NCBI GenBank assembly: GCA_964449845.1
Contig: CAYVES010000052.1
Location: 1-13,911, forward strand
Reading direction: 5' to 3'
Length of the DNA: 13,911 bases
From: SOKG01 sp964449845
GTDB lineage: Bacteria; Chloroflexota; Dehalococcoidia; SZUA-161
The position numbers and the translations under genes were made by a program. The notes below the pieces were generated by a model that saw nothing but the letters and a program-made list of their open reading frames with translations, was not told the DNA's origin and ran no database searches. Below, piece by piece: positions 1-6,257 of the stretch (the stretch's first letter is position 1; each line of letters opens with the position of its first letter).

Positions 1-118
1 TTGCTATTAATTATTGTCCTGACTGGTAACACCTACAATGAATGATACTGCCTAACTCAACACCTTTTCATCTTGGTGTGTATGGATCAGTCCCAACACT
101 GCCAGTTATGGCGTTTGT

Positions 119-1249
119 CTATCCGCCTATTTCCACTTCCCGTGGTAAGGTCTCCTCCAAGATCCTTACTGCCTCTTCCACCATGTCGTCCAAGACCTCC
201 TTGGCGGGCCTCCGCCTGTCCAAAAGCCTTGTGGACTGGCCCACCGGGGTTACCAGTATCTCATCGTATGTAGGGTCATCCATATGCGTATAGGCCCAGT
301 CTATGATGTCCATTATTAGGAGACTGTGAAATGGCCATCCCAGAGGCGGCAGAGATCCCTTATCCCAGGCTTCCGTGAAGGGAGTCCTAAGCTGACGCAA
401 CGCCTTGCCGCTAACCGCCCTGCTGATGAGAGCTTCGCGCTCAGTGGCAGCAATCACCCTATCCTGCTGACCATTGCTGTAAGTGGTCTCGGGGCAGAGC
501 AGGAACATTGAGCCACACCACACTCCGACCGCACCCAAGGCTAAGGCAGCGACAAGCCCCCTGCCGTCAGCGACGCCCCCAGCGGCGGCTACCGGGATTG
601 GTTTCACCGCATCAACTATCTGGGGCACCACGGCCATGGTGCCAATATTGCCAGTATGCCCCCCAGCATCGAATCCCTGGGCTACTATTACATCTACTTG
701 ATCCTCAAAATGGCTCATAGCCATCTTGACGTGGGAGCCTATGCCAATGGTCTTTACCCCCTTGGCCTTACACTCTGGCATTACATCGCCCAACCTGCCC
801 AGACCTGCGGCAAGTACCGGGATCTTGTTGTCCAGGCAGACCTGTATTTGCTCTTTTACTCCTTCAGAGGTCCACAACGCCCCGCCCCTTGTGCTGCGGA
901 AATCCTCCGGCACTGCGAACTTCTTCCTGAGCTCCTTCTCGTATGCGAAATACTCGTCGGGGATATGCTTCATAAGCCCCTCTTTGCTAATCCCCTCCAA
1001 GTCCTTCAGGCTACGTGGTAGTAGAAGATCAACCGCGAAAGGCTTGCTGGTTCCCCTCCTGACCTCTTTGATAGCAGCGTCGAGCTCATCAGGTTCGTAG
1101 ACGGCTGCCCCGAGGGTGCCCAATCCGCCAGCCTCCGATACCGCGATCGCCAGCGGCGCTTCGGCGATCCCGCCCATGCCGGCCAACAAGATAGGGTACT
1201 CGATATCGAGCACATCACAGAGTTTTGTCCGAAGCTTCTTACGAGCCAA
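119..1249 (-). CDS. Nitronate monooxygenase / 2-nitropropane dioxygenase-like FMN protein
   Basis: Probable cytoplasmic FMN-dependent TIM-barrel oxidoreductase of the nitronate monooxygenase family (376 residues, near full family length). Visible signatures: N-terminal strand with YPILLAGMGG (19-27); AQGFDAGGHTG at 190-200, holding the flavin/active-site loop with His198; AAGGVADGRG at 222-231 (phosphate binding); GVWCGSMFL at 242-250. The start is a TTG at 1249, chosen because GGGGGAG lies 7 bases upstream and the product then begins directly with the family's N-terminal segment. Family members oxidise alkyl nitronates, but many homologues beside acyl-CoA genes are mis-named, and some act as enoyl reductase-like (FabK-type) enzymes. 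Because a crotonase and a MaoC-like protein lie upstream on the same strand, an acyl-CoA or enoyl-CoA role is as likely as nitronate oxidation. Last gene of the leftward cluster; no clear terminator is seen in 1-118. Confidence 0.88.
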   Translation of the reverse strand: MARKKLRTKLCDVLDIEYPILLAGMGGIAEAPLAIAVSEAGGLGTLGAAVYEPDELDAAIKEVRRGTSKPFAVDLLLPRSLKDLEGISKEGLMKHIPDEYFAYEKELRKKFAVPEDFRSTRGGALWTSEGVKEQIQVCLDNKIPVLAAGLGRLGDVMPECKAKGVKTIGIGSHVKMAMSHFEDQVDVIVAQGFDAGGHTGNIGTMAVVPQIVDAVKPIPVAAAGGVADGRGLVAALALGAVGVWCGSMFLLCPETTYSNGQQDRVIAATEREALISRAVSGKALRQLRTPFTEAWDKGSLPPLGWPFHSLLIMDIIDWAYTHMDDPTYDEILVTPVGQSTRLLDRRRPAKEVLDDMVEEAVRILEETLPREVEIGG

Positions 1250-1397
1250 TTTTCCGCTCCCCCTTTCTTAGCTATCGGTTCGCCATCGGAGGTCAAATCC
1301 CAATATCTCTCGCGATCACCTCCTCCCTCGCCACCATTCCAGACTTGGTGGATGAGTCCATCAGCTACTTATCTCCGTCGCTGCTTTTCGCTGATAC

Positions 1398-1426
1398 GAA
1401 CTAGCATGCTGCAGCGCAATTGTCAA
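1398..1426 (-). promoter_or_regulatory. Candidate sigma70 promoter for the nitronate monooxygenase-like gene
   Basis: Minus strand: perfect -35 TTGACA (1426-1421), a 17-base spacer, and a weak -10 TAGTTC (1403-1398) preceded by TGC, giving an extended -10 motif. Predicted start near 1391 leaves a leader of about 140 bases to the TTG at 1249. The -35 sits in the 10-mer GTTGACAATT, which also carries the -35 of the promoter at 4402-4430. The -10 is poor, so confidence is modest. Confidence 0.4.
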
Positions 1427-1442
1427 CGTCCGGGGCGGGTCT

Positions 1443-2219
1443 CTATTTCCCGGGGAATTGCGGTGGTCTCCGCTCAATAAACGCCTTTATTCCCTCCGCC
1501 ATGTCTTCGGTACTTCCGTGGGCAGTCGCGGCGAGCATTTCCATCTCCAGGCCAGCATCCAGACTGCTATCCATTCCACGATTGACCAGTCTCTTTACAG
1601 CCTTCAGGGCCATCGGGCTCTTGCCCAACAGCTTCGTCGCAAGCTCGTTGGTCGCCTCCTCCAATTTGTCAGCGGGAACAACCTTATTCACCAGCCCAAG
1701 TCTTTCTGCTTCGGCCGGTGAAATCCGATCACCGGTGTAGAGAAGCTCTTTCGCCTTTCTGATGCCGACAAGGCGAGGCAGTCTCTGGCTGGCGCCACCG
1801 CCAGGCACCAACCCATAGTTGGCGTGCTGGTCGGAGAGCCTGGCATCGTCCGCAGCAATAGCCAGGTCACAAACCATGACCAACTCCAGACCGCCTGCCA
1901 GGGCCATGCCATTTATCGCAGCTATTACCGGCATACTCAAGTTCCCAATAGCACTGAATGCCCTATTCCAGAGTCGCAGGAAGTTGTCAAGAGACCAATC
2001 GGCGGCACCCCCTCCCATCAGGTCAGCGCCGGTGCAGAACGCCTTCCCGTTAGCGGTGATTACCACGACCCTAACCGAAGGGTCATTCGCGATATCCCCC
2101 ACCGCTGCCTCCATCTCCTGAAGCGTCTTCGCGTCCAAAGCATTCAGCACCTGGGGGCGGTTCAGGGTTATCTTGGCCATCCCCCCCTTCTTCTCCAAAA
2201 TGATGTTAGTGAACTCCAT
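1443..2219 (-). CDS. Crotonase-family protein (enoyl-CoA hydratase/isomerase-like)
   Basis: 258-residue crotonase-fold protein acting on a CoA thioester, of standard length. Start set at ATG 2219 because AGGAGG lies 5 bases upstream and the product begins with a typical first beta strand; an in-frame extension to 2267 has no such support. Oxyanion-hole segments are AFCTGAD (60-66) and INGMALAGGLEL (102-113); CDLAIAADDARL follows, then GLVPGGGASQRLPRLVG (136-152). Of the two catalytic glutamates of classical hydratases, the first is present (Glu112 in GGLEL), but His132 (SDQHANYG) takes the place of the second. That pattern resembles the EchA-type paralogues with a THAR motif rather than short-chain crotonase. 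The exact reaction (hydratase, hydrolase, isomerase or lyase) cannot be assigned. Lies between the small CxxC protein and the FMN protein, all leftward, with gaps of about 185-195 bases. Confidence 0.9.
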   Translation of the reverse strand: MEFTNIILEKKGGMAKITLNRPQVLNALDAKTLQEMEAAVGDIANDPSVRVVVITANGKAFCTGADLMGGGAADWSLDNFLRLWNRAFSAIGNLSMPVIAAINGMALAGGLELVMVCDLAIAADDARLSDQHANYGLVPGGGASQRLPRLVGIRKAKELLYTGDRISPAEAERLGLVNKVVPADKLEEATNELATKLLGKSPMALKAVKRLVNRGMDSSLDAGLEMEMLAATAHGSTEDMAEGIKAFIERRPPQFPGK

Positions 2220-2343
2220 TTCTACCTCCTGCTTGGTCAACGAATTCCGCTGAGCCTTCCTAGGCAATTAGTGGAACAATATCTCTCCCTTGCGAAGCCT
2301 CCGCCACAGCCTCCCACCAAGCGGCCTTACGTTTACCTCTTCG

Positions 2344-2359
2344 GCGCATAAGCGCATAA
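2344..2359. repeat. Tandem 8-bp repeat upstream of the crotonase gene
   Basis: GCGCATAA occurs twice in immediate tandem (2344-2351 and 2352-2359) inside the 184-base gap between the CxxC protein and the crotonase. It could be a small protein-binding site or chance; no strong promoter was identified in this gap. Confidence 0.4.
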
Positions 2360-2403
2360 TGCTACGTGTGCGGTGGGCATTTCTTCATAAGCTGTATGAC
2401 TAC

Positions 2404-2727
2404 TTACCGCTTCGCTCCACCGGGGTAAGGTAGGTCAGGACGGTCGCCCCTAACATATTTAAGCACATACTCATTCTGCTTCTGCCAAATATCAGGGGTT
2501 GTCTCAAACTTGGCTTCTTTGAGCTCCCATATGCCCCGCTTGCCACAATGCTTGCATGGAGGTATCAGATCTCCCCTCATAAAGTAGATCGTGCGTTCAG
2601 CATCCAAAGGACTGCAATCTGAAGACACGATATGCTCAACAAACTGGTAGTCACCATCAATCGGTACCCGCTCTGCAGTCCTAAACCTAGTGCCAACTGG
2701 TATGTTCAGGTATTTGTGCTGCTCCAT
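2404..2727 (-). CDS. Small CxxC (zinc-ribbon-like) protein of unknown function
   Basis: 107-residue protein, not assigned to a named family. Visible features: an N-terminal beta-rich part with GTRFRTAERVPIDGDYQFVEH (split 12-22, 23-32), then GDLIPPCKHCGKRGIWEL (52-69) with a Cys58-x2-Cys61 knuckle followed by a tryptophan. The order PxDGxY then GDxxPPCxxCG...W resembles small proteins found in many bacteria in which a half zinc ribbon sits at the end of a short beta domain. Only one CxxC is obvious, with one further Cys at 38, so a complete four-ligand site would need dimerisation or non-Cys ligands. ATG 2727 has a GGAAGGGGG ribosome-binding site just upstream and its own candidate promoter at 2768-2795. 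Its place between two acyl-CoA-type genes hints at an accessory role, but this is inference. Confidence 0.72.
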   Translation of the reverse strand: MEQHKYLNIPVGTRFRTAERVPIDGDYQFVEHIVSSDCSPLDAERTIYFMRGDLIPPCKHCGKRGIWELKEAKFETTPDIWQKQNEYVLKYVRGDRPDLPYPGGAKR

Positions 2728-2767
2728 CTCAGTCCCCCTTCCAAATTTGACTGCGTTGATGCACCAT

Positions 2768-2795
2768 TTTATAAAATACTCGTTAGTTTATTCAA
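2768..2795 (-). promoter_or_regulatory. Candidate sigma70 promoter for the small CxxC protein
   Basis: Minus strand TTGAAT (2795-2790), 16-base spacer, TATAAA (2773-2768). Predicted start near 2761 gives a leader of about 35 bases to ATG 2727. The AT-rich patch stands out from the neighbouring coding sequence. The CxxC gene may therefore be transcribed independently of the MaoC-like gene upstream. Confidence 0.5.
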
Positions 2796-2881
2796 GACTC
2801 CTTAGGGAAATAGGTGAAACACCCACATTACAACATATGCCACAGGAGGCACCCCTATAGAGAAGATTATGACTGGCTGAC

Positions 2882-4006
2882 CTAGATCCATCTTCCCTTT
2901 GAGGGGAGAGAAACAGTCGCTTTGCCAGGCATCGTCTCCTCGCCTCGCTGGTTAACGGTCTTTATCTCGATGTCGACCAGATACTCATTGCCCTCCTGGT
3001 ATTTCTTCGCGACGGTACCGCCGATAAACTGCGTATCCCCGAACATGTTGAAGAGGGTGCACCGGGCGCTCAGCTTCTTGAGAAATCCTTCATCTCCCAT
3101 CCAGTTGGTCATCAGGTGACCTGCCCATGTGAACCTCTGAATCCCTAGATCGTAGGCTATAGGCACTCCTATTGCATCAGATTTGTCCGATTCGTAGTGG
3201 ACATCGGCCATAGGTTCAAGCGTACCTGTTTCGCGGTCCTTGACGCCCCACAAGGGATGCCGCTTCATGTACTTGCGGCGTATGCGGTGAGCGCCCTGGC
3301 CGCCACCTATGCCCACCCAGAACTCCACCATGTCCGTCTGGCCGAGGGGGCCCTTTACGACAGGCGTCAACTCATCGCCGACGTTGACGTCCTCCCAGAA
3401 CCGCGGATTCGCGCCACAGATCTCCTCACGTTCATAGGCCTCATCGATCCTTTGCAGTTCCTCTTGGGTATATCTGTATTTTGTTACCTGTGAGTACTTA
3501 CCCCTCTCCTTGGCTGCCCCCCTCTCAACCCTCATAGCCTCTCTTCCCTGGGTGCCTACGACCTCGCCTCTCTGATTGTAGTATACGGCCCTGCCAATTT
3601 GCAGGAACTGGCGTCCACCCATCTTGCCATGCTTCTCTACTAGGTCTAGAGGTATGTCGACGCAGGTAAGCTCATCGTTGACATGTATAGTCTTAAACCA
3701 CTCCCATGCACATCCGCAATGGAAGGCGTGCACACCAGGCAACCCCTCCATTCCCTGGGGAGCTGCGACGGCGTAGAGGAACATGGGAGGAGCAATTATG
3801 TGCCCCCACTTGGTTCTGGTTGCGTACTCCTGGTGGCGGAATAGGGAGTTTTCGTCACCTATGCCATTACAAAACTGCCTTATGGCATCCTTTGAAGCAA
3901 CTTCGTTTTGCCTGATCATGTAGTAAGGCCTACCGAATGTGGCCCTCAACTTGGCTAAGGCTTCCTCGGTTATTTTGCCGAAAGTTACTTCGGCTCGCTG
4001 TTTCAT
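2882..4006 (-). CDS. MaoC-like / FAS1-type double hot-dog dehydratase-family protein
   Basis: 374-residue protein with two hot-dog domains. The N-terminal half (about 20-165) matches MaoC_dehydrat_N-type proteins: RPYYMIRQNEVASKDAI, then IGDENSLFRHQEYA (49-61) and APPMFLYA. The C-terminal half (about 200-370) has VEFWVGIGGGQGAHR (228-241), MADVHYESDKSDAIGVPIAYD, and GHLMTNWMGDEGFLKKL, as in actinobacterial 'acyl dehydratases'. The family hydrates or dehydrates enoyl/3-hydroxyacyl-CoA. The R-hydratase motif (D-x-N-P-x-H) is split: the first half keeps Asp51 and Asn53 but has Phe56 at the His position, whereas the second half has His240 but glycine where Asp is expected. ATG 4006 is preferred over an in-frame TTG at 4027 because GAGG lies 9 bases before it and the leader hairpin surrounds that site. 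First gene of the leftward cluster, behind a consensus promoter. Confidence 0.88.
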   Translation of the reverse strand: MKQRAEVTFGKITEEALAKLRATFGRPYYMIRQNEVASKDAIRQFCNGIGDENSLFRHQEYATRTKWGHIIAPPMFLYAVAAPQGMEGLPGVHAFHCGCAWEWFKTIHVNDELTCVDIPLDLVEKHGKMGGRQFLQIGRAVYYNQRGEVVGTQGREAMRVERGAAKERGKYSQVTKYRYTQEELQRIDEAYEREEICGANPRFWEDVNVGDELTPVVKGPLGQTDMVEFWVGIGGGQGAHRIRRKYMKRHPLWGVKDRETGTLEPMADVHYESDKSDAIGVPIAYDLGIQRFTWAGHLMTNWMGDEGFLKKLSARCTLFNMFGDTQFIGGTVAKKYQEGNEYLVDIEIKTVNQRGEETMPGKATVSLPSKGRWI

Positions 4007-4401
4007 TGTATAATACCTCGGTAACAAGCTTGGTGACGAGGCCGATTATTGTAGTGTAGGCAATAGCTTCCTATTGTTCACAGAAATAGCACGGTCATTC
4101 GACCCAGGCGGAAACTGCGCCTGGAATGTTGCTTCGTGTGAGCCACACCCCGCTGGCAATTCATTTCTCAGGAAATCCTCGACCTTCCTTTGAACCGCGC
4201 CAACTCCACTTCTCAAAACTGTAACCTCGTCTTTTATGCAGCCCCTTTTTTGGGCGGGCGGCTCTTTGCCGCTTAGCTTCCAACGAGGATGGGCGCAAAT
4301 AGAGCTGCGATTACTGTATACAAGCTGTACTTCTTGCTGGGCACATCAGAAGCCCTAACAAGGGCTGATGCAGTTCTCGGTACGGCAATAACGTCGGCTG
4401 C
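4007..4401 (-). other. Long structured 5' leader of the MaoC-like gene
   Basis: About 390 bases between the strong leftward promoter and ATG 4006 contain no convincing gene but several short hairpins: 4344-4370 (AGCCCT/AGGGCT plus an outer CATC/GATG), an arm pair GCGGC/GCCGC near 4260-4275, 4104-4124 (CCAGGCG/CGCCTGG, 7-base loop), 4061-4076 (CAATAG/CTATTG, 4-base loop) and 4016-4041 (CCTCG/CGAGG). The last one pairs the GAGG ribosome-binding sequence of the MaoC-like gene. No T-run for a classical intrinsic terminator and no known riboswitch class was recognised. Confidence 0.4.
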
Positions 4402-4430
4402 ATTATAATCCATTGGCCCGAAATTGTCAA
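4402..4430 (-). promoter_or_regulatory. Perfect-consensus sigma70 promoter facing the MaoC-like cluster
   Basis: Minus strand TTGACA (4430-4425), exactly 17 bases, TATAAT (4407-4402): both hexamers and the spacing match the sigma70 consensus fully. Predicted start near 4395, reading toward the MaoC-like gene. Such a strong core promoter without control would be unusual, and operator-like repeats lie just upstream next to a divergent AsnC/Lrp regulator, so repression or tuning is likely. Confidence 0.8.
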
Positions 4431-4524
4431 CACTTGTGACCCATTGTTGCATAATGATACCAGTTGTGATACAATTGACCTGAAAGCTGGTTGTTCTCTG
4501 GCGAAAGATTACCCAGCAACTGGT
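4431..4524. promoter_or_regulatory. Operator-like repeats between the divergent promoters
   Basis: CACTTGTGA at 4431-4439 and CAGTTGTGA at 4461-4469 are direct copies exactly 30 bases (about three helical turns) apart. The second overlaps TTGTGATACAA (4464-4474), an imperfect-centre palindrome of TTGT/ACAA. ACCAGTTG (4459-4466) recurs inverted as CAACTGGT (4517-4524). Helically phased, degenerate half-sites next to their own gene are typical of AsnC/Lrp octamers, so the product of 4629-5096 is the natural candidate binder; this is inference. Confidence 0.45.
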
Positions 4525-4545
4525 CACGATTGTAGGAAGCAGATG

Positions 4546-4573
4546 TAGACAGTAACCCTGTCGCAGCTAGAAT
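4546..4573 (+). promoter_or_regulatory. Candidate promoter of the AsnC/Lrp regulator
   Basis: Plus strand TAGACA (4546-4551), 16-base spacer, TAGAAT (4568-4573); each hexamer is one base from consensus. Predicted start near 4580 leaves about 48 bases to ATG 4629. An alternative weaker pair further upstream is TTGCAT (4447-4452) with TACAAT (4470-4475), spacing 17. Confidence 0.5.
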
Positions 4574-4628
4574 ACAAGGTTGTGCTGAGAATGCGTGCGC
4601 TAAGAAACGAAGCAAAAAGTGGGAATCA

Positions 4629-5096
4629 ATGTTAGAACTAGACGATCTGGATATGAAACTGATTACGGAGGTACAAGATAAGGGCTTCCGCACCCATTCT
4701 GAACTCGCCCGGAGCCTAGGCGTTAGCAAGAGCACGGCAACAAGGAGGTTACGGCGGTTGATAGATCACGGAGTGGTGCGCATCGTTGCCGCTGTTGACG
4801 CTGATATGATTGGGCTCAGCACCGCCGCCCTGATAGGTCTCAATGTGGTGCCAAAACATATCGATTCGATTCTGGGACTACTGGAGAAGAAACCACAAGT
4901 GCATATGCTCGTAACTGTGGCCGGTCGGTATGACATTGTTGCCATCATAGCTGTAGGTTCATCGAAGGAGTTGGCCCAATTTGTTAAAAATGAGATTGCG
5001 ACCATTAATGGTATAAGGTCAAGCGAGACTCTTCTTGCCCTGGAAATAAGGAAAGGGCCACCCCTTTTCGTAGTGCCACATAACAGGGTCCGATGA
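4629..5096 (+). CDS. AsnC/Lrp-family transcriptional regulator
   Basis: 155 residues, the normal length for this family. N-terminal winged helix-turn-helix: LDMKLITEVQDKGFRTHSE (split at 7-25) then LARSLGVSKSTATRRLRRL (26-44) as the recognition helix, and IDHGVVRIVAAVD as the wing. The C-terminal RAM/ligand domain (about 66-140) has HMLVTVAGRYDIVAIIAVGSS and an ETLLALE strand. Such proteins form dimers to octamers, bind DNA in the cytoplasm and respond to amino acids or other small metabolites. It is transcribed divergently from the MaoC-like cluster and precedes the amidohydrolase by 210 bases, so both are plausible targets, as is its own promoter. The ribosome-binding site before ATG 4629 (GTGGGA) is weak. 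The ligand cannot be predicted from sequence. Confidence 0.93.
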   Translation: MLELDDLDMKLITEVQDKGFRTHSELARSLGVSKSTATRRLRRLIDHGVVRIVAAVDADMIGLSTAALIGLNVVPKHIDSILGLLEKKPQVHMLVTVAGRYDIVAIIAVGSSKELAQFVKNEIATINGIRSSETLLALEIRKGPPLFVVPHNRVR

Positions 5097-5306
5097 GTAG
5101 CGGCCAGCGACCTGAGACTCTTGTCCCGTATTACATTCTACGTTTGACTTCCGACTAATGAAAAGGATTTGCTACCGACGTAACCGAGGTAGAAAGGTTC
5201 GGCGTAAGCGCTGTAATAGCATTCTACTCTGCTACCACAACACTTTGGCCGCTGAATCGAGCCTCTTTTCAGCTCGCGTACAACTTGAGAAGGAGGACAA
5301 GGAATA

Positions 5307-6212
5307 GTGGAGGACATTAGGGCGATCGATATTATGAACTATCCTTTCTGGGACATCGAGCAGTGGCAGGCTAGAGAGTTTCAGATCTTGGGAGCTACCT
5401 TAGTGAAAACAAAAGCGGGGTTATCCTCGAAGAATGTCCTGCTAGAAACCATGAAAAAACCCATAGGGAGTGTGCCTGTTCCTACCTGTACCCCAGAGGA
5501 ATTTGTTGCTCAACTAGATGAATTCGGCTATGAAAAGGTATTCATCTGTGCTCTCAAGATGTGGTCTCACTGGGATAAGAAATTCATCTGGGACTACACA
5601 GTAGATGAAGTCTACGAGCACGTAAAGGACCACCAAGACAGATTGGAGATTGCTGTCAGTTACAATCCCTTCCGCATTGAGGAAAGCCTGGCGCAGATAG
5701 ATAGAGCGGTCAAGGAATATGGGGTTAAATATTGCTATGTTCACCCTCTTTGCTTCGATCTCCGCCTGAATGATAACAGTTTATATCCTTGCTATGCCAA
5801 ATGCAGTGAGCTAGGAATACCGGTGGGTATGCAGACTGGTCATGCAGCGGAGCTCTTGCCTAGTTCGGGAGGGTACCCCATGTACCTTGACCAAATAGCT
5901 TTGGATTTCCCGGGGCTAACCATCATTGGATCGCATACAGGCTGGCCATGGGTTAACGAGCTGGTGTGTATGGCATGGAAGCATCCCAACGTCTATTGCG
6001 ATACTTCCGCCTGGATGCCTAACCTCTTACCAAAACTACATCCAGCGTTGCTTATCTTTATGCAGTTCTGGGCTGGTCAGGAGAAGACGCTCTTCGGCAC
6101 CAATAGCATGGGACTCAAGGCCTTTAAGGAGCAGTTCTTGGCATTGCCCTTAACCGAGGAGGCCAAGCGAAAGATCCTGCGCGAGAACGCGATCAGGGTT
6201 CTCAAACTGTAA
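5307..6212 (+). CDS. Amidohydrolase-2-fold protein with degenerate metal site
   Basis: 301-residue TIM-barrel protein of the amidohydrolase 2 (ACMSD-like decarboxylase/hydrolase) group. Recognisable late segments are GIPVGMQTGHAAELLPSS (170-187), ALDFPGLTIIGSHTGWPW (198-215) with His210, MAWKHPNVYCDTSAW (222-236) and LFGTNSMGL (262-270). GTG 5307 is the start: AGGAGG lies 10 bases upstream, with AAGGA closer. The classical N-terminal D-x-H-x-H metal motif is replaced by Asp8-x-Met10-x-Tyr12 (IDIMNYPF). The usual catalytic Asp of FGTD is Asn266; an FGTN version occurs in a known subgroup. His146, His179 and His210 remain. The protein may therefore bind metal differently, use none, or have lost hydrolase activity. 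Residues 44-60 appear to be an insertion relative to short members. It follows the regulator gene; the substrate is unknown. Confidence 0.82.
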   Translation: MEDIRAIDIMNYPFWDIEQWQAREFQILGATLVKTKAGLSSKNVLLETMKKPIGSVPVPTCTPEEFVAQLDEFGYEKVFICALKMWSHWDKKFIWDYTVDEVYEHVKDHQDRLEIAVSYNPFRIEESLAQIDRAVKEYGVKYCYVHPLCFDLRLNDNSLYPCYAKCSELGIPVGMQTGHAAELLPSSGGYPMYLDQIALDFPGLTIIGSHTGWPWVNELVCMAWKHPNVYCDTSAWMPNLLPKLHPALLIFMQFWAGQEKTLFGTNSMGLKAFKEQFLALPLTEEAKRKILRENAIRVLKL

Positions 6213-6257
6213 GTGCAAGGGCTCTGGCTGCTAGGTGTGGTCATCCAGATCTTGCAC
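6213..6257. repeat. Inverted repeat right after the amidohydrolase stop
   Basis: GTGCAAG (6213-6219) and CTTGCAC (6251-6257) are perfect 7-bp inverted arms separated by 31 bases, starting at the first base after the amidohydrolase stop. No T-run follows, so it is not a typical terminator. It could mark a mobile-element edge or be chance. Confidence 0.35.

Noticed and set aside
656..1100. Two plus-strand frames of 121-124 codons
   Set aside because: They lie antisense to the nitronate-monooxygenase-like gene, whose motifs are clear; the plus-strand products show no domain.
1824..2351. Plus-strand 175-codon frame
   Set aside because: Antisense shadow of the crotonase gene, with no ribosome-binding site or recognisable protein features.
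2404..2727. DUF35 OB-fold / zinc-ribbon acyl-CoA partner
   Set aside because: DUF35 proteins have an N-terminal rubredoxin-like zinc ribbon with two CxxC pairs and a following OB fold. Here there is one CxxC late in the protein.
4273..4527. Minus-strand 84-codon frame across the divergent promoter region
   Set aside because: It spans the perfect promoter and operator-like repeats; its inner ATG lies in the promoter spacer, there is no ribosome-binding site, and no homology is seen.
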